Shown piece after piece: positions 10,687-19,838 of a stretch of 64,000 nt of DNA. Position numbers and translations under genes: made by a program. The notes under the pieces are model-generated. The model saw only the letters and a list, made by a program, of their open reading frames with translations, ran no database searches and was not told where the DNA came from. The DNA comes from Hetaerina americana. Taxonomy: Eukaryota > Arthropoda > Insecta > Odonata > Calopterygidae. Position 1 is the first letter of the stretch, and each line of letters starts with the position of its first letter. The stretch is taken from assembly GCA_022747635.1 (NCBI GenBank), contig JAKTNV010000651.1, forward strand, positions 23,075 to 87,074, read 5' to 3'.

Positions 10687-11255
10687 TCAATTAACTGGAG
10701 GGTGATTAGAACTGCCAAAACCACCCTGTCCTCGGTTACTATTAGAGGTAACGTCATCAGACACTACAAATGAAACATCTGTAGCGATTCTTTCAAGGAT
10801 GATTTGACATATTCTAGCTCCTCTTCTCACCAAAAAATCCTCATCACTATGGTTATAGAGGAGAACCTTAATTTCCCCCCTATAATCAGGATCAATTACA
10901 CCCGCCCCAACTTCTATCCCATACCTCAGCGAAAGACTAGAGCGGGATGCGAGTCTCCCGTAAAATCCTTTGGGGATTTCAAGGGAGAATCCGCAAGGTA
11001 TTAAAGCCCGCCCCCGCTTAGGAATTATATCCCACTGGACAGCACTAATATCATATCCAGCAGGGCATTCATAGCATGGCATAGGGGTACTTGCAAACGG
11101 GTGTAGTTTCCTAATGATGATGGAAATTCTGAAAATTTTAATATGATAAATATATATATTTAAGACCCCTCCTCAACCATATTCAAATAACATTTAAAAT
11201 AATGGTAATTATCTCTAAGTCATAATTACCCAGAAGCAGAAGTAGTAGCCTCCAT
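10687..11255 (-). CDS. dUTPase, two exons (155 aa)
   Basis: Trimeric-type deoxyuridine triphosphatase, which hydrolyses dUTP to dUMP and limits uracil in newly made DNA. All five motifs are visible in exon 2: A-G-Y-D-I, G-R-L-A-S-R-S-S-L, G-V-I-D-P-D-Y-R-G-E-I, R-G-A-R-I-C-Q and R-G-Q-G-G-F-G-S-S. Starting at the internal ATG (11082) gives only 131 codons and omits the usual N-terminal strand. A better model starts at ATG 11255-11253 with a 26-nt exon ending at 11230, donor GTAATT at 11229, a 101-bp intron, acceptor TTTTCAG and exon 2 from 11128. The phases fit exactly and the length becomes typical for the family. A minus-strand TATA box at 11410-11417 is well placed upstream. dUTPase beside the polymerase gene fits replication-linked expression. 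Confidence 0.88.
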
Positions 11256-11409
11256 GATTATGATTTTTGGTGCAGGAGTGGTGACAAGACTGGAATATGG
11301 TGCAATTCGGCAATTCGGCAATGAGCGGCGATGATCAGAGGAGAGCGGATAATAGCGACGGTAGTAGATCTCTGCCAGGTGTTGAATGATGGAGACTCAA
11401 AGCTGAGGG

Positions 11410-11417
11410 TTTATATA
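11410..11417 (-). promoter_or_regulatory. TATA box for the leftward genes
   Basis: TATATAAA on the minus strand, about 160 bp before the dUTPase start codon. Predicted initiation is near 11385. It forms one half of a divergent promoter region with the plus-strand TATA at 12013. Confidence 0.55.
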
Positions 11418-11613
11418 CAGGAACGCTTCTGTAGAGCATCATGCTACGTGCTAAAACTAGGAAGTTAGAGGAGGAGGTTGCATTAAGCAAGATCGGATAG
11501 TGGAGTGGGTTTTTTTTCACTCCGCTGACCTCACTCGTTGAACATATCCCAACATCCTTGAGAGATTCCTCATCCTCCTTAATCTCTTTCAATAACAACT
11601 CCTTGCATGTCCT

Positions 11614-11973
11614 CGGATGTTCGGCATTGAGCATTGCATTTTTTCAGTAGAAGCTGCCAACTCCAAAGACCTTGGCACATGCTCAGGTTGCGTCGAAGGA
11701 TAATTGAAAGGAAATACCTGAACTAGTCAATTCCATCCAAGCACATGCGTAGATGATGAAATTACTTGATTTCAACTAGGTAACCTTCTTGCGCGGATGT
11801 TCGGCATTGAGCATTGCATTTTTTCAGTAGAAGCTGCCAACTCCGCAAACCTTGGCACATGCTTAGGTTGCGTCGGTGGATAATTCAAATGGTTGAACTA
11901 GTTAATTCCATCCACATCCAGACCAGCACATGCACAGATGATGACATTACTTGATTCTAACTAGGTGGCCTTC
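11614..11973. repeat. 180-bp tandem duplication in the divergent control region
   Basis: CGGATGTTCGGCATTGAGCA at 11614 recurs at 11794, and the similarity continues through the unit with a few changes and a small indel. It lies between the two opposing TATA boxes, so it may be a duplicated enhancer or origin-like element. A 99-codon minus-strand open frame ending in it is not supported as a gene. Confidence 0.85.
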
Positions 11974-12012
11974 TTGCACGGGTGTTCCGCTGAGGGAATT
12001 AGCTTTTATTTC

Positions 12013-12018
12013 TATAAA
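12013..12018 (+). promoter_or_regulatory. TATA box for the rightward polymerase unit
   Basis: CTATAAAAC, with predicted initiation near 12043. A 5' noncoding exon follows and ends at donor GGA|GTAAGTA (intron from 12126). The acceptor TATATACAG ends at 12260, two bases before the first ATG at 12263. Confidence 0.55.
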
Positions 12019-12262
12019 ACTCCACTTCTGAGAGTTAAGTTTCCATTTCCTCCAGAGCAGCTTAGAGAGCTATTACGGACCGATTTCACCTCCCGAATCA
12101 TCAGCTGTATTCATTGACGTCAGGAGTAAGTACATATCATTAATAATCGCATTAATTTCTTAGGGTATATGCAATACCTAAAAGAAATTCATATATAATT
12201 GATTTTATCAATAGGATTGCATAGTTTGTTAACTAATCAGAAGTAGTAATATATATACAGCA

Positions 12263-12571
12263 ATGTCTAACGTAAATTCACTATATAAAATATCATTATT
12301 AAAGTTATCAAAATATATTGTTCAAAGCGCATTCGTTAAGACGGAGAAGAGACAATCACCGGGTATCTCATTTAGACATTGTTTGCAGAGTAAAGTTGAC
12401 ATAATCTTGTACCATTTATCCGATTCAATACCTCGCACTACGTTTAATCATATTGAGCAATATACTATTGCAGAAGAATACGAGTTTCTGTTCGAACGGG
12501 GTTATGAAGTAGATGATATTCGTTACGAGGTTTTTCTACCTCTAGATCCTGCACTTAATGTAATGAGATGA
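12263..12571 (+). CDS. Leading ORF (102 aa), probable 5' coding exon of the polymerase gene
   Basis: Starts at ATG 12263, two bases after a splice acceptor. As a free ORF it would end at 12571 after 102 codons. It matches no family I recognise; the C-terminal half is acidic (E-E-Y-E-F-L-F-E-R-G-Y-E-V-D-D). At codon 99 there is a possible donor (GTAATG at 12560), and 55 bp later an acceptor with a pyrimidine tract (ATTTTATTTCAG, ending 12614). Splicing there would join codon 99 in phase 0 to eight sense codons that run directly into the polymerase ATG. So this is either a small separate protein or the N-terminus of polymerase B. I favour the latter, on splice phase and spacing only. Confidence 0.55.
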   Translation: MSNVNSLYKISLLKLSKYIVQSAFVKTEKRQSPGISFRHCLQSKVDIILYHLSDSIPRTTFNHIEQYTIAEEYEFLFERGYEVDDIRYEVFLPLDPALNVMR

Positions 12572-12638
12572 AAATGTATTTTTTCATACGTATCATTTTT
12601 TTATTTTATTTCAGCAACAGCTCAAAGAACCTTTAATC

Positions 12639-15600
12639 ATGCCCTCTATCCAAGAAATTCTAGAAAATTACAATGCTGGTAGCTATCACAATTCGGAAGA
12701 ATTAGAACAGGCATTAAGTGACATATATATGAAAATAGTGTTTGATGACGATAACATTTCTGATATGGGGACGTATAATCGAATGAAAAATGCGCTGGAT
12801 AAGGCAAAGGGAAGAAAATTTTGCACTTACTGTGAAATCTTCTATGACATTGACGAGGCTATGCCTCATGAGAATACCAACGCGCACCGGATTAAAATCA
12901 ACGAGCAAATAGGGAGAGGATTCAATGAAATTGAATCAGCTATTCGTTCCAGACTGAAAACATTTTGGATTACTCCCGTGGAAGATGGTGAACAGGACGT
13001 GATCTCATTTCTCAATAACATCAAAACTCAGTTGATCGAAAAGATAAATGATCAAATAGTGGAAAATAGTGCCATTAAATTCAATCTTGTTTTAATTTGC
13101 AAATTCAAAAAGGGTGAGAGGGATGAAATGAACGCTTCCTTCAAAACCAACAATCGCAGGTTATTGTTAGCAGATGAAATTGAGGAAGTAATCAATGAGA
13201 CATTTTCTAAACTTTTAATAGAAAAGTCCGAATTTCAAGCTAAAGGTTCAGGATGGGCCTTATCAAATGTGCTAGGTTTAGAACTGCGAATAAACAAGTA
13301 CACGCCATTTCGAGGATCAACATTCATTGAGCTGCCTATAAAAATTAGGAATACTAAATCCGTTATCAATATCAGAAATGATGATCAATACTGCTTTAAG
13401 TATGCCATTTGGGCCAAAAATATCGATAAGGATCCTCAAAGAGTTTCCCAGTATAAGACACGAGCATGCCATATGGGTTACAATTGGGACTGCATCGCGT
13501 ACCCGGTGGAGCTGAAAGATATTCCCAAATTCGAACGTGTCAATAATATTTCAATCAACGTTTTTGGTCTGACAGATAAGAACCTCGTGTACCCACTAAA
13601 AATTGTAGATCATGAGCTCGAGGATCATCGCGACCTCCTTTACATTAGCAACGAAACAACCGCTCACTATTGTTGGATTAGGAATTTTGATAAATTGATT
13701 CACTCCCAAATTACGAAGCATTCTAATAGAATATTCACTTGCAAACGCTGCCTCACACATTACCGGAGTAAGCACAGGCTAGAAGAGCATCAACAGCTAT
13801 GTAAAGGTACAGGCGAGCCGAGTAAAATCATTCAACCTGACGAGGACAATAAAAGTTTACAATTCACAAACTTAAATTATTCTTTTCGGGTACCTTTTGT
13901 CATTTACGCTGACTTTGAATGTCTTCTGGAAAATATTAGTACCTGCGAGCCTTATCCTTACTCATCTTATACTAATTTAATGCAGAGACATACCCCATTC
14001 AGCTTTAGTTACATCGTAGTGGGACCTGAGGGATGCGAGGACCCATACCTGTACCGAGGTCCCAATGCTGCTAGGGTATTCATTTTACGGATGAAAGAAG
14101 AGGCTGAAAAAGTTTGTAAACTTTACAAAAATATTATTCCAATGAATCCTCTCACTCCAGAGGAAGACTCAGATTTTGAAACTGCAAACGCATGTCACAT
14201 TTGTGGTAAAGAATTGAAGGAGAATAAAGTTAGAGACCATGATCATTTGACAGGAAAGTATAGAGGACCTGCGCACTATTTTTGTAACATTCAATATAAA
14301 ATGCCGAATTTCCTTCCAATCTTTATTCATAACCTCTCATCATATGATGGGCATTTCATCGTACGAGAGCTTAACTATGATGACAGGGAAATATTTATAA
14401 TTCCAAATTCTGAAGAAAAATATATATCTTTTTCTAAGTCTATCACGGAAAATTTCAAAATTCGGTTTGTTGACACGTTTAGATTCATGCCTACCTCTCT
14501 AGCTTCATTGGTTGCCAATTTAACAGAGTTTAAATGCACAAGCACAATATTCGGTGAAAAGACAAATTTAGTTACACGAAAGGGGGTTTATCCCTATGAT
14601 TACACTGATTCGTTGAATAAACTCGATGAAACCTTGCTCCCGGAAAAGGAGAATTTTTACAACAGACTGACCGATGAATATGTATCTGACGAAGATTATC
14701 AGCATGCAGAAAATGTTTGGGACGCATTTGAATGTGAAACACTCGGCGATTACAGCGATGTCTATCTGAAAAGCGACGTGACCCTTTTAGCTGATGTTTT
14801 TGAAAATTTTCGTGACGTATGCTACAGCGCGTATAAACTAGATCCTGCGTGGTATTATACTGCTCCAGGTTTAACTTTTGATGCAATGCTCAAATACACT
14901 GAAATAGAACTAGAGCTTTTGACTGACTACGACATGATACTAATGATTGAAAACGGCATCCGAGGAGGAATTTCACAATGCTGTAAAAGGTACTGCGAAT
15001 CGAACAATAGATACATGTCAAGTCATGACCCAGATTCAGGTCCAACCTATTTGACATATCTAGACGCTAACAATCTCTATGGGTGGACCCTTTCGAGACC
15101 CCTTCCCTACGGTAAATTTCGATGGTTAACACAGGCAGAAATTGATGATTTAAACGTTGAAAATGTTCCCGAAGACAGTGAAACTGGATATATTCTCGAA
15201 GTTGATCTTGAGTACCCACATAGGCTACACGATACACATTCAGATCTCCCTCTTTGCCCGGAAAACAAGACACCACCTGGCGGTAAACATAAAAAACTGC
15301 TAACAACTCTCGAAAATAAGAGTAAATATGTAATTCATTACGTAAACTTGAAACAAGCTTTAGAACTAGGACTGGTGCTGAAGAAGGTGCATAGAGTAAT
15401 CAGGTTTAGTCAATCACCTTGGTTAAAGACCTATATTGATTTGAACACTGAGAAAAGAAAAATGGCAGTCAATGATTTTGAGAAGGATTTCTATAAACTG
15501 ATGAACAATGCAGTATTTGGGAAAACAATGGAGAACGTGAGGAAACGTATGAATATGGAATTAGTGGTAAACGAAAAAAGACTACAAAAACTAATTAATA

Positions 15601-16304
15601 AGTCAACATTTCTGGATAGGACGATTTTTCACGAGTGTTTAGTTGCCATTCACATGCGGAAGGCAGTCATAAAAATGAATAAACCTATATATATAGGTTT
15701 CTGTGTCTTGGACTTGAGTAAGACTTTAATGTATAACTTTCATTATAGAACAATGCTTCCGAAATACGGGTAAAATATATCCCTCGCCTACACCGATACT
15801 GATAGCTTCATATATGAAATAAAAACGGATGATGTGTATAGGGATTTTCTGGGGAACCTAGATGCATTTGACACGTCGAATTATCCAAAGGATCACTTTT
15901 GCTTTTCTGAACAAAATAAAAAAGTAATTGGTAAATTCAAGGACGAATGCGATGGAAACCTAATGACACATTTTGTCGGATTACGTAGTAAACTTTATTC
16001 GTTCAAGGTAGAGGGAGGTAAAGAAAAGAAGAAAGCAAAAGGAATAACGAAAGTTGTTAAGGAAAAAGGTTTAAAATTTAACGACTATGTACAATGTCTC
16101 CGGGAGAACTCGGTGGTATTTCGAAAAATGAACGTGATACGGAGTAAAATGCATAATATTTACACCATGGAGATGAATAAAGTCACGCTGAATGCATCCG
16201 ACGATAAGCGATACCTTTGTGAAGACGGGATAAAAACGTTTGCGTGGGGTCACTATAAAATTCCACGAAAACGAACGCATAATGATGCTTTTAACGGCGA
16301 TTGA
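12639..16304 (+). CDS. Protein-primed family B DNA polymerase, interrupted by one in-frame stop
   Basis: Replicates the linear element from its ends using a protein primer (family knowledge). From ATG 12639 the frame runs 1044 codons to TAA 15771-15773, then stays open in the same frame for 176 more codons to 16304. Visible parts: a C2H2-like segment near residue 365 (C-K-R-C...H...C), Exo I Y-A-D-F-E near 421, an HNH/endonuclease VII-like C-H-I-C-G...D-H-D-H-L-T-G-K-Y-R-G near 517, Exo II H-N-L-S-S-Y-D-G near 563, Exo III Y-L-K-S-D near 707, motif A D-A-N-N-L-Y-G near 808, and motif B K-L-M-N-N-A-V-F-G-K near 955. Catalytic motif C, Y-T-D-T-D-S, lies at 15789-15806, five codons past the stop. 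A product ending at the TAA would therefore lack motif C. The lesion could be real decay, a single-base assembly error or readthrough. The surrounding frame shows no other break. Confidence 0.95.
15771..15773 (+). other. In-frame TAA within the polymerase gene
   Basis: The single stop separates motif B from motif C, with the frame conserved on both sides (12639 and 15834 are in the same phase). No intron-like sequence surrounds it: the bases on either side encode conserved polymerase residues. Confidence 0.95.
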
Positions 16305-16349
16305 AATTATAAAAGAAAGATATTTTTAATCTAAATTTCAGTGTTAACC

Positions 16350-16991
16350 ATGACGTTAGCCTGGAAGCATCCATTTACCTGTATTTGCGCGGGTCCCTCA
16401 GGCTGCGGGAAAACCACATTTGTCACGCAGTTTTTGGAAAATTTAGATTATATGGTGAATAGCCCGATACGTGAAATAGTATGGTGCTGTGCTCCTGGAA
16501 GTGAACCAAGCATTAGAATACCCGTTCAATTTCGAACCGAAATACCGCCTTTCGAAGAATTTGGTGGTGTGCCAACGTTGTACGTGATTGATGATTTAAT
16601 GAGCGAAGGGGCCTATAGCAAAGACGTCTCTAAACTGTTCACTAGAGGAAGCCATCACTTTAACATTTCGGTTTTCCTAATTACGCAGAATATTTTTTAT
16701 CAAAACCCGCAAGCGAGAAACATCTCGCTAAATTCCAAGTATATCGTTGTCTTTAAGAATCCTAGAGATAGGTCGCAATTTGGTCACTTGGCTAGGCAGG
16801 TGTATCCGGAAAAATCGGGGGAATTGGAGAGGGTATATAAACAAGTTACGCAACAACCATTCGGTTATTTGGTTCTGGATCTTGGTCAGGACTCAGACGA
16901 GAGGTTTCGTTTTAGAACGAAAATATTTCCTAAAGACGGGGCAACTGTAGTTTACATGTCCCTACACGATGAAAAGATTGAAGAACAATAA
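16350..16991 (+). CDS. DNA packaging ATPase (FtsK/HerA-type, A32-like)
   Basis: Predicted to power genome packaging into capsids, as in Polintons and related double-jelly-roll viruses. Walker A G-P-S-G-C-G-K-T lies at residues 15-22, and a Walker B-like L-Y-V-I-D-D-L at about 76-82. A downstream segment with K-N-P-R-D-R-S-Q-F and a conserved L-A-R-Q-V-Y-P follows. At 213 aa it has the usual compact length. I chose ATG 16350; a GTG at 16341 is also in frame, but a splice acceptor (AAATTTCAG) overlaps it, so the ATG is the first sensible start. It lies 45 bp after the polymerase gene and overlaps the next gene by 23 nt in another frame. Confidence 0.9.
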   Translation: MTLAWKHPFTCICAGPSGCGKTTFVTQFLENLDYMVNSPIREIVWCCAPGSEPSIRIPVQFRTEIPPFEEFGGVPTLYVIDDLMSEGAYSKDVSKLFTRGSHHFNISVFLITQNIFYQNPQARNISLNSKYIVVFKNPRDRSQFGHLARQVYPEKSGELERVYKQVTQQPFGYLVLDLGQDSDERFRFRTKIFPKDGATVVYMSLHDEKIEEQ

Positions 16992-17295
16992 ACATTTGCT
17001 CCACGTCTTAAAATCGGCAAAACCAAAACTTCGCACTGCGATTGTTAAAACCTCGGACGACGAGTTGATCAAAGCCATTTGCGATTGTTGTTTGAATACA
17101 CTTAACGGGAACCATAAGATAGATAATAGGTTAAAACAAAAACTATCCAAGCATCGTAACACGTTGAGAAAGTTAGCTGTGCGGGGGGCGAGTGTGAAGA
17201 AGAAACGTGCGCTGCTCGTACAAAAAGGTGGTTTTTTACCATTATTGCTGGGATCAATTTTAAGCGGTGTCATCGGTAGCCTGCTGGGAAAATGA
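16969..17295 (+). CDS. Small basic protein with hydrophobic Gly-Leu tail (108 aa)
   Basis: A lysine/arginine-rich body (net strongly basic) contains a C-D-C-C-L-N segment near residue 38. A K-K-K-R motif near 78 is followed by a hydrophobic tail from about residue 87 (GGFLPLLLGSILSGVIGSLLG). Proteins with this layout are common in arthropod Polinton-like elements. A virion core or membrane-active role, comparable to small adenovirus core proteins, is an inference. It overlaps the ATPase by 23 nt and shares ATGA (17292-17295) with the next gene, which indicates tight co-expression. Confidence 0.8.
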   Translation: MKRLKNNKHLLHVLKSAKPKLRTAIVKTSDDELIKAICDCCLNTLNGNHKIDNRLKQKLSKHRNTLRKLAVRGASVKKKRALLVQKGGFLPLLLGSILSGVIGSLLGK

Positions 17296-17795
17296 GCCTG
17301 CGTAAGATGCTAGTCGTGACTCCGGAAGTTTTTGATCGAAGTCGTGTAAAGGCTAGGTTGAGTACATTGGACAAGGAAATGAAAGGTGTGTTGGTTAAGA
17401 AAAGTATAAAGGATATTGATAAGTGGCATTTGTATAAAAGAATACTCGATAAATACCTTGACGCCGTCTCAGATATAAACTCCCCCGTACACGTTCCAAT
17501 AGTCAAGTCCTTGGTAGAAACACCAACGAGGTCACGAGTTGCTGACGAGAGAGAGGAAATCCCCGCATTGAGAAAAACTCTGGCAGAAGTGAAAAGGTTG
17601 AATAAAGATTTAGACTCGACATGGGGACGCATACACGAAAGGCTAGGGGGAATGGAAAGCGTAACGTCAACGAGAAAAAAACGAAACCTATCGCGAGAAA
17701 GAAAACAACAGCTACCGTCTCCAAGAAAAATTCCGAGAAAAAGCGAGCGCGTAAGAAAACCGAAGACATACGGTCCGGATTGGGACACGACGTGA
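17292..17795 (+). CDS. Basic coiled protein of unknown function (167 aa)
   Basis: Begins at the ATGA overlap with the preceding stop. The first 70 residues look helical and charged (for example L-D-K-E-M-K-G near 29). A middle segment is heptad-like, and the C-terminus is very basic and ends R-K-P-K-T-Y-G-P-D-W, a tail pattern seen in Polinton proteins of this position. I do not recognise a catalytic motif. Its last 175 nt overlap the integrase frame, so both proteins use the same DNA in different frames. A structural or DNA-binding role is likely but unproven. Confidence 0.75.
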   Translation: MSLRKMLVVTPEVFDRSRVKARLSTLDKEMKGVLVKKSIKDIDKWHLYKRILDKYLDAVSDINSPVHVPIVKSLVETPTRSRVADEREEIPALRKTLAEVKRLNKDLDSTWGRIHERLGGMESVTSTRKKRNLSRERKQQLPSPRKIPRKSERVRKPKTYGPDWDTT

Positions 17796-18835
17796 TTGAG
17801 AACATATATAATAGCCCAGAGCACCCTGCCGGGTTTTCATCGGTTGAAAAATTATATAAAGCTACGGGAATAGGCCGAAAGGTGATTCGTGAGTGGTTAG
17901 AATCTCAAGAGGCATATACACGACACAAACCGGTGAGGAAAAGGTTCCCCAGAAATCACTATAACGTAACTTACATTGATGAGTGCTGGCAGTGCGATTT
18001 GAATGATTTGAGAAGATTGAAAAAATACAACAACGGGTGCTGTTACATTATGACTATAATAGACCTATTCTCCCGTTTTGCGTGGGCGAAAGCTTTGAGG
18101 ACAAAGAGGCCGGAGGAGATAATTGAAGTATTTAAGGCTATATTTCGCGAACGCAAACCATTGAAAATTCAGAGCGATAAAGGGGGTGAATTTGTTAATA
18201 GTAAATTTAAAACTTTTCTCTCGAATCGAGGGGTAAAGTTTTACACCACAAATAATCCGGACATTAAGGCTAGCCTCGTTGAACGTTTCAATCGCACGCT
18301 AAAGTCTAAAATGTACAAGTATTTCACGAAATACACAACCTACAAATATGTCGATGTGCTCCCAAAACTCATTAGTAGTTATAACAATTGCGTTCATTCT
18401 AGCACAGGTATCGCACCCTCCAAAGTGAATGCAAAAAATGCATTTTCAATCGCTAGTCACATGAGGAAACCACTTACTAGCAAGGATTTTAAATTGAACG
18501 CGAATGATTATGTGAGAATCAGTAAGGAGCGACTTCCATTTACCAAAGGATACACTCCAAACTATACTAGTGAAATATTCAAAATCGCGGACGTGGATCG
18601 ATCGAGGTCAATACCGACATATAAATTGAAGGACCTTAACGGTGAGGATATAAAGGGTAGTTTCTATGTGGAAGAACTAGTCAAGGTGAATGTGTCCTCC
18701 GAGACGGAATATAGGATAGAAAAAGTTTTGAGACGTAAAGGGAGTGGACCTAAATTGGAATACTTTGTCAAGTGGGAAGGATACCCATCCTCATTTAATT
18801 CTTGGATTCCTGCCTCCTCCGTGCGTACATTATGA
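17621..18835 (+). CDS. Polinton integrase with C-terminal chromodomain (404 aa)
   Basis: Retroviral-type (RVE fold) integrase that joins element ends to target DNA with 6-bp staggering. Catalytic residues: Asp near 126 (W-Q-C-D-L), Asp near 186 (S-D-K-G-G-E-F) and Glu near 221 (L-V-E-R-F-N-R), with 34 residues between the last two. A chromodomain fills about residues 361-404 (Y-R-I-E-K-V-L...Y-F-V-K-W-E-G-Y-P...W-I-P). The N-terminal ~45 residues are a basic Lys/Arg run lying inside the preceding gene's frame, so the true start may be ATG 17621 or reached by splicing. No other in-frame ATG occurs before the catalytic core. The stop shares bases with the next start (ATGA). Confidence 0.95.
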   Translation: MGTHTRKARGNGKRNVNEKKTKPIARKKTTATVSKKNSEKKRARKKTEDIRSGLGHDVIENIYNSPEHPAGFSSVEKLYKATGIGRKVIREWLESQEAYTRHKPVRKRFPRNHYNVTYIDECWQCDLNDLRRLKKYNNGCCYIMTIIDLFSRFAWAKALRTKRPEEIIEVFKAIFRERKPLKIQSDKGGEFVNSKFKTFLSNRGVKFYTTNNPDIKASLVERFNRTLKSKMYKYFTKYTTYKYVDVLPKLISSYNNCVHSSTGIAPSKVNAKNAFSIASHMRKPLTSKDFKLNANDYVRISKERLPFTKGYTPNYTSEIFKIADVDRSRSIPTYKLKDLNGEDIKGSFYVEELVKVNVSSETEYRIEKVLRRKGSGPKLEYFVKWEGYPSSFNSWIPASSVRTL

Positions 18836-19809
18836 ACGAATTTTATCTTACACTACCTAGCGACAGTTCGAGGGATTTCTATCCGAGAAATACGATAGCT
18901 AACTACAAAACAAAATTGAGTCATCGTATCGATTTGATGAATGATGATTGGTACGTAGGTCTGGCGGAAATTTCCCTTCCATCTATTCATATTCTTTCTG
19001 GTGAAGTTAGAGAGGTAATTGGAGATGCTGGAACTTTGGAGGAAGAAGAAGCGTCTTCTAAAGATAATAGAACGCGAAATGAAAAGGGATTAGTTCGCGG
19101 AGAGATAGGAGGAGGACCGAGGTATGAATCTAGCGACGTTAAAATTACATTAAAAGATGGTTCGTTCTTTGTGGTACCTACTGGCGCATACGAATCACTA
19201 GGTAAGGCATTTGTCAAACCATTCCTCGAACTAGATAAAGCGAAACGTATAGCAGTACAAACGGAAATCTTTAATGCGAATAATGATGATCTTCCATTCG
19301 CTGAAAACGTATCAGGATTGAGTGAGCGTATAGAACCTGGCGTGTTAATTACTGCTAAAAACGTTACTTACACTTTACTTCCGGGCACGTATAATTCCTT
19401 TCGAGATTTATTTATTACTACTCTGTCGGATTTTAGTACGATTAGTAGAAATTACATTCGTGGAGACATATCAGGTATAATATCCATACTAGCAGCGAAG
19501 GAAGCACATGCAATAAACAAAAGCGATGTGGTAAAAGGAATCATAGCAAACTCCTCTTCCAACATATATGTCTACACAGATATAATCAAACCGCAATTTG
19601 TGGGTGATTCGCTCAGTCGATGCGTACGCATCTTGAATACTAAAATTGGTGAATATCAGACATTCAATCCGATATATTATTTCCCCGTTGAGAAGAACCA
19701 TATCGAAAGCATCGAAATTCTACTGAGTGATAAACTCGGTGAGCCCATATCTTTTCGTAGTGGTGAGCAAAGCTCTATAATAGTGTTACACTTTATAAAA
19801 AAGAACTAA
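18832..19809 (+). CDS. Minor capsid (penton-like) protein candidate (325 aa)
   Basis: The start is ATG 18832, overlapping the integrase stop; an upstream in-frame ATG at 18802 lies inside the chromodomain coding region and is less likely. The N-terminus F-Y-L-T-L-P-S...Y-K-T-K-L...W-Y-V-G-L-A-E-I is a conserved opening in Polinton proteins placed between integrase and the pVI-like gene. Such proteins are usually annotated as single jelly-roll minor capsid or penton base. The rest is rich in predicted beta strands, with no catalytic motif. The penton role rests on gene order and this N-terminal pattern. Confidence 0.7.
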   Translation: MNEFYLTLPSDSSRDFYPRNTIANYKTKLSHRIDLMNDDWYVGLAEISLPSIHILSGEVREVIGDAGTLEEEEASSKDNRTRNEKGLVRGEIGGGPRYESSDVKITLKDGSFFVVPTGAYESLGKAFVKPFLELDKAKRIAVQTEIFNANNDDLPFAENVSGLSERIEPGVLITAKNVTYTLLPGTYNSFRDLFITTLSDFSTISRNYIRGDISGIISILAAKEAHAINKSDVVKGIIANSSSNIYVYTDIIKPQFVGDSLSRCVRILNTKIGEYQTFNPIYYFPVEKNHIESIEILLSDKLGEPISFRSGEQSSIIVLHFIKKN

Positions 19810-19838
19810 TTCACGTTAGTTTATCATTCTGCGTCGAG

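Noticed and set aside
11335..11634. 99-codon minus-strand frame upstream of dUTPase
   Set aside because: It spans the predicted TATA box and start site and part of the 180-bp duplication; no motif.
14572..15306. Minus-strand frames of 104 and 79 codons inside polymerase B
   Set aside because: Antisense shadows of the conserved polymerase frame.
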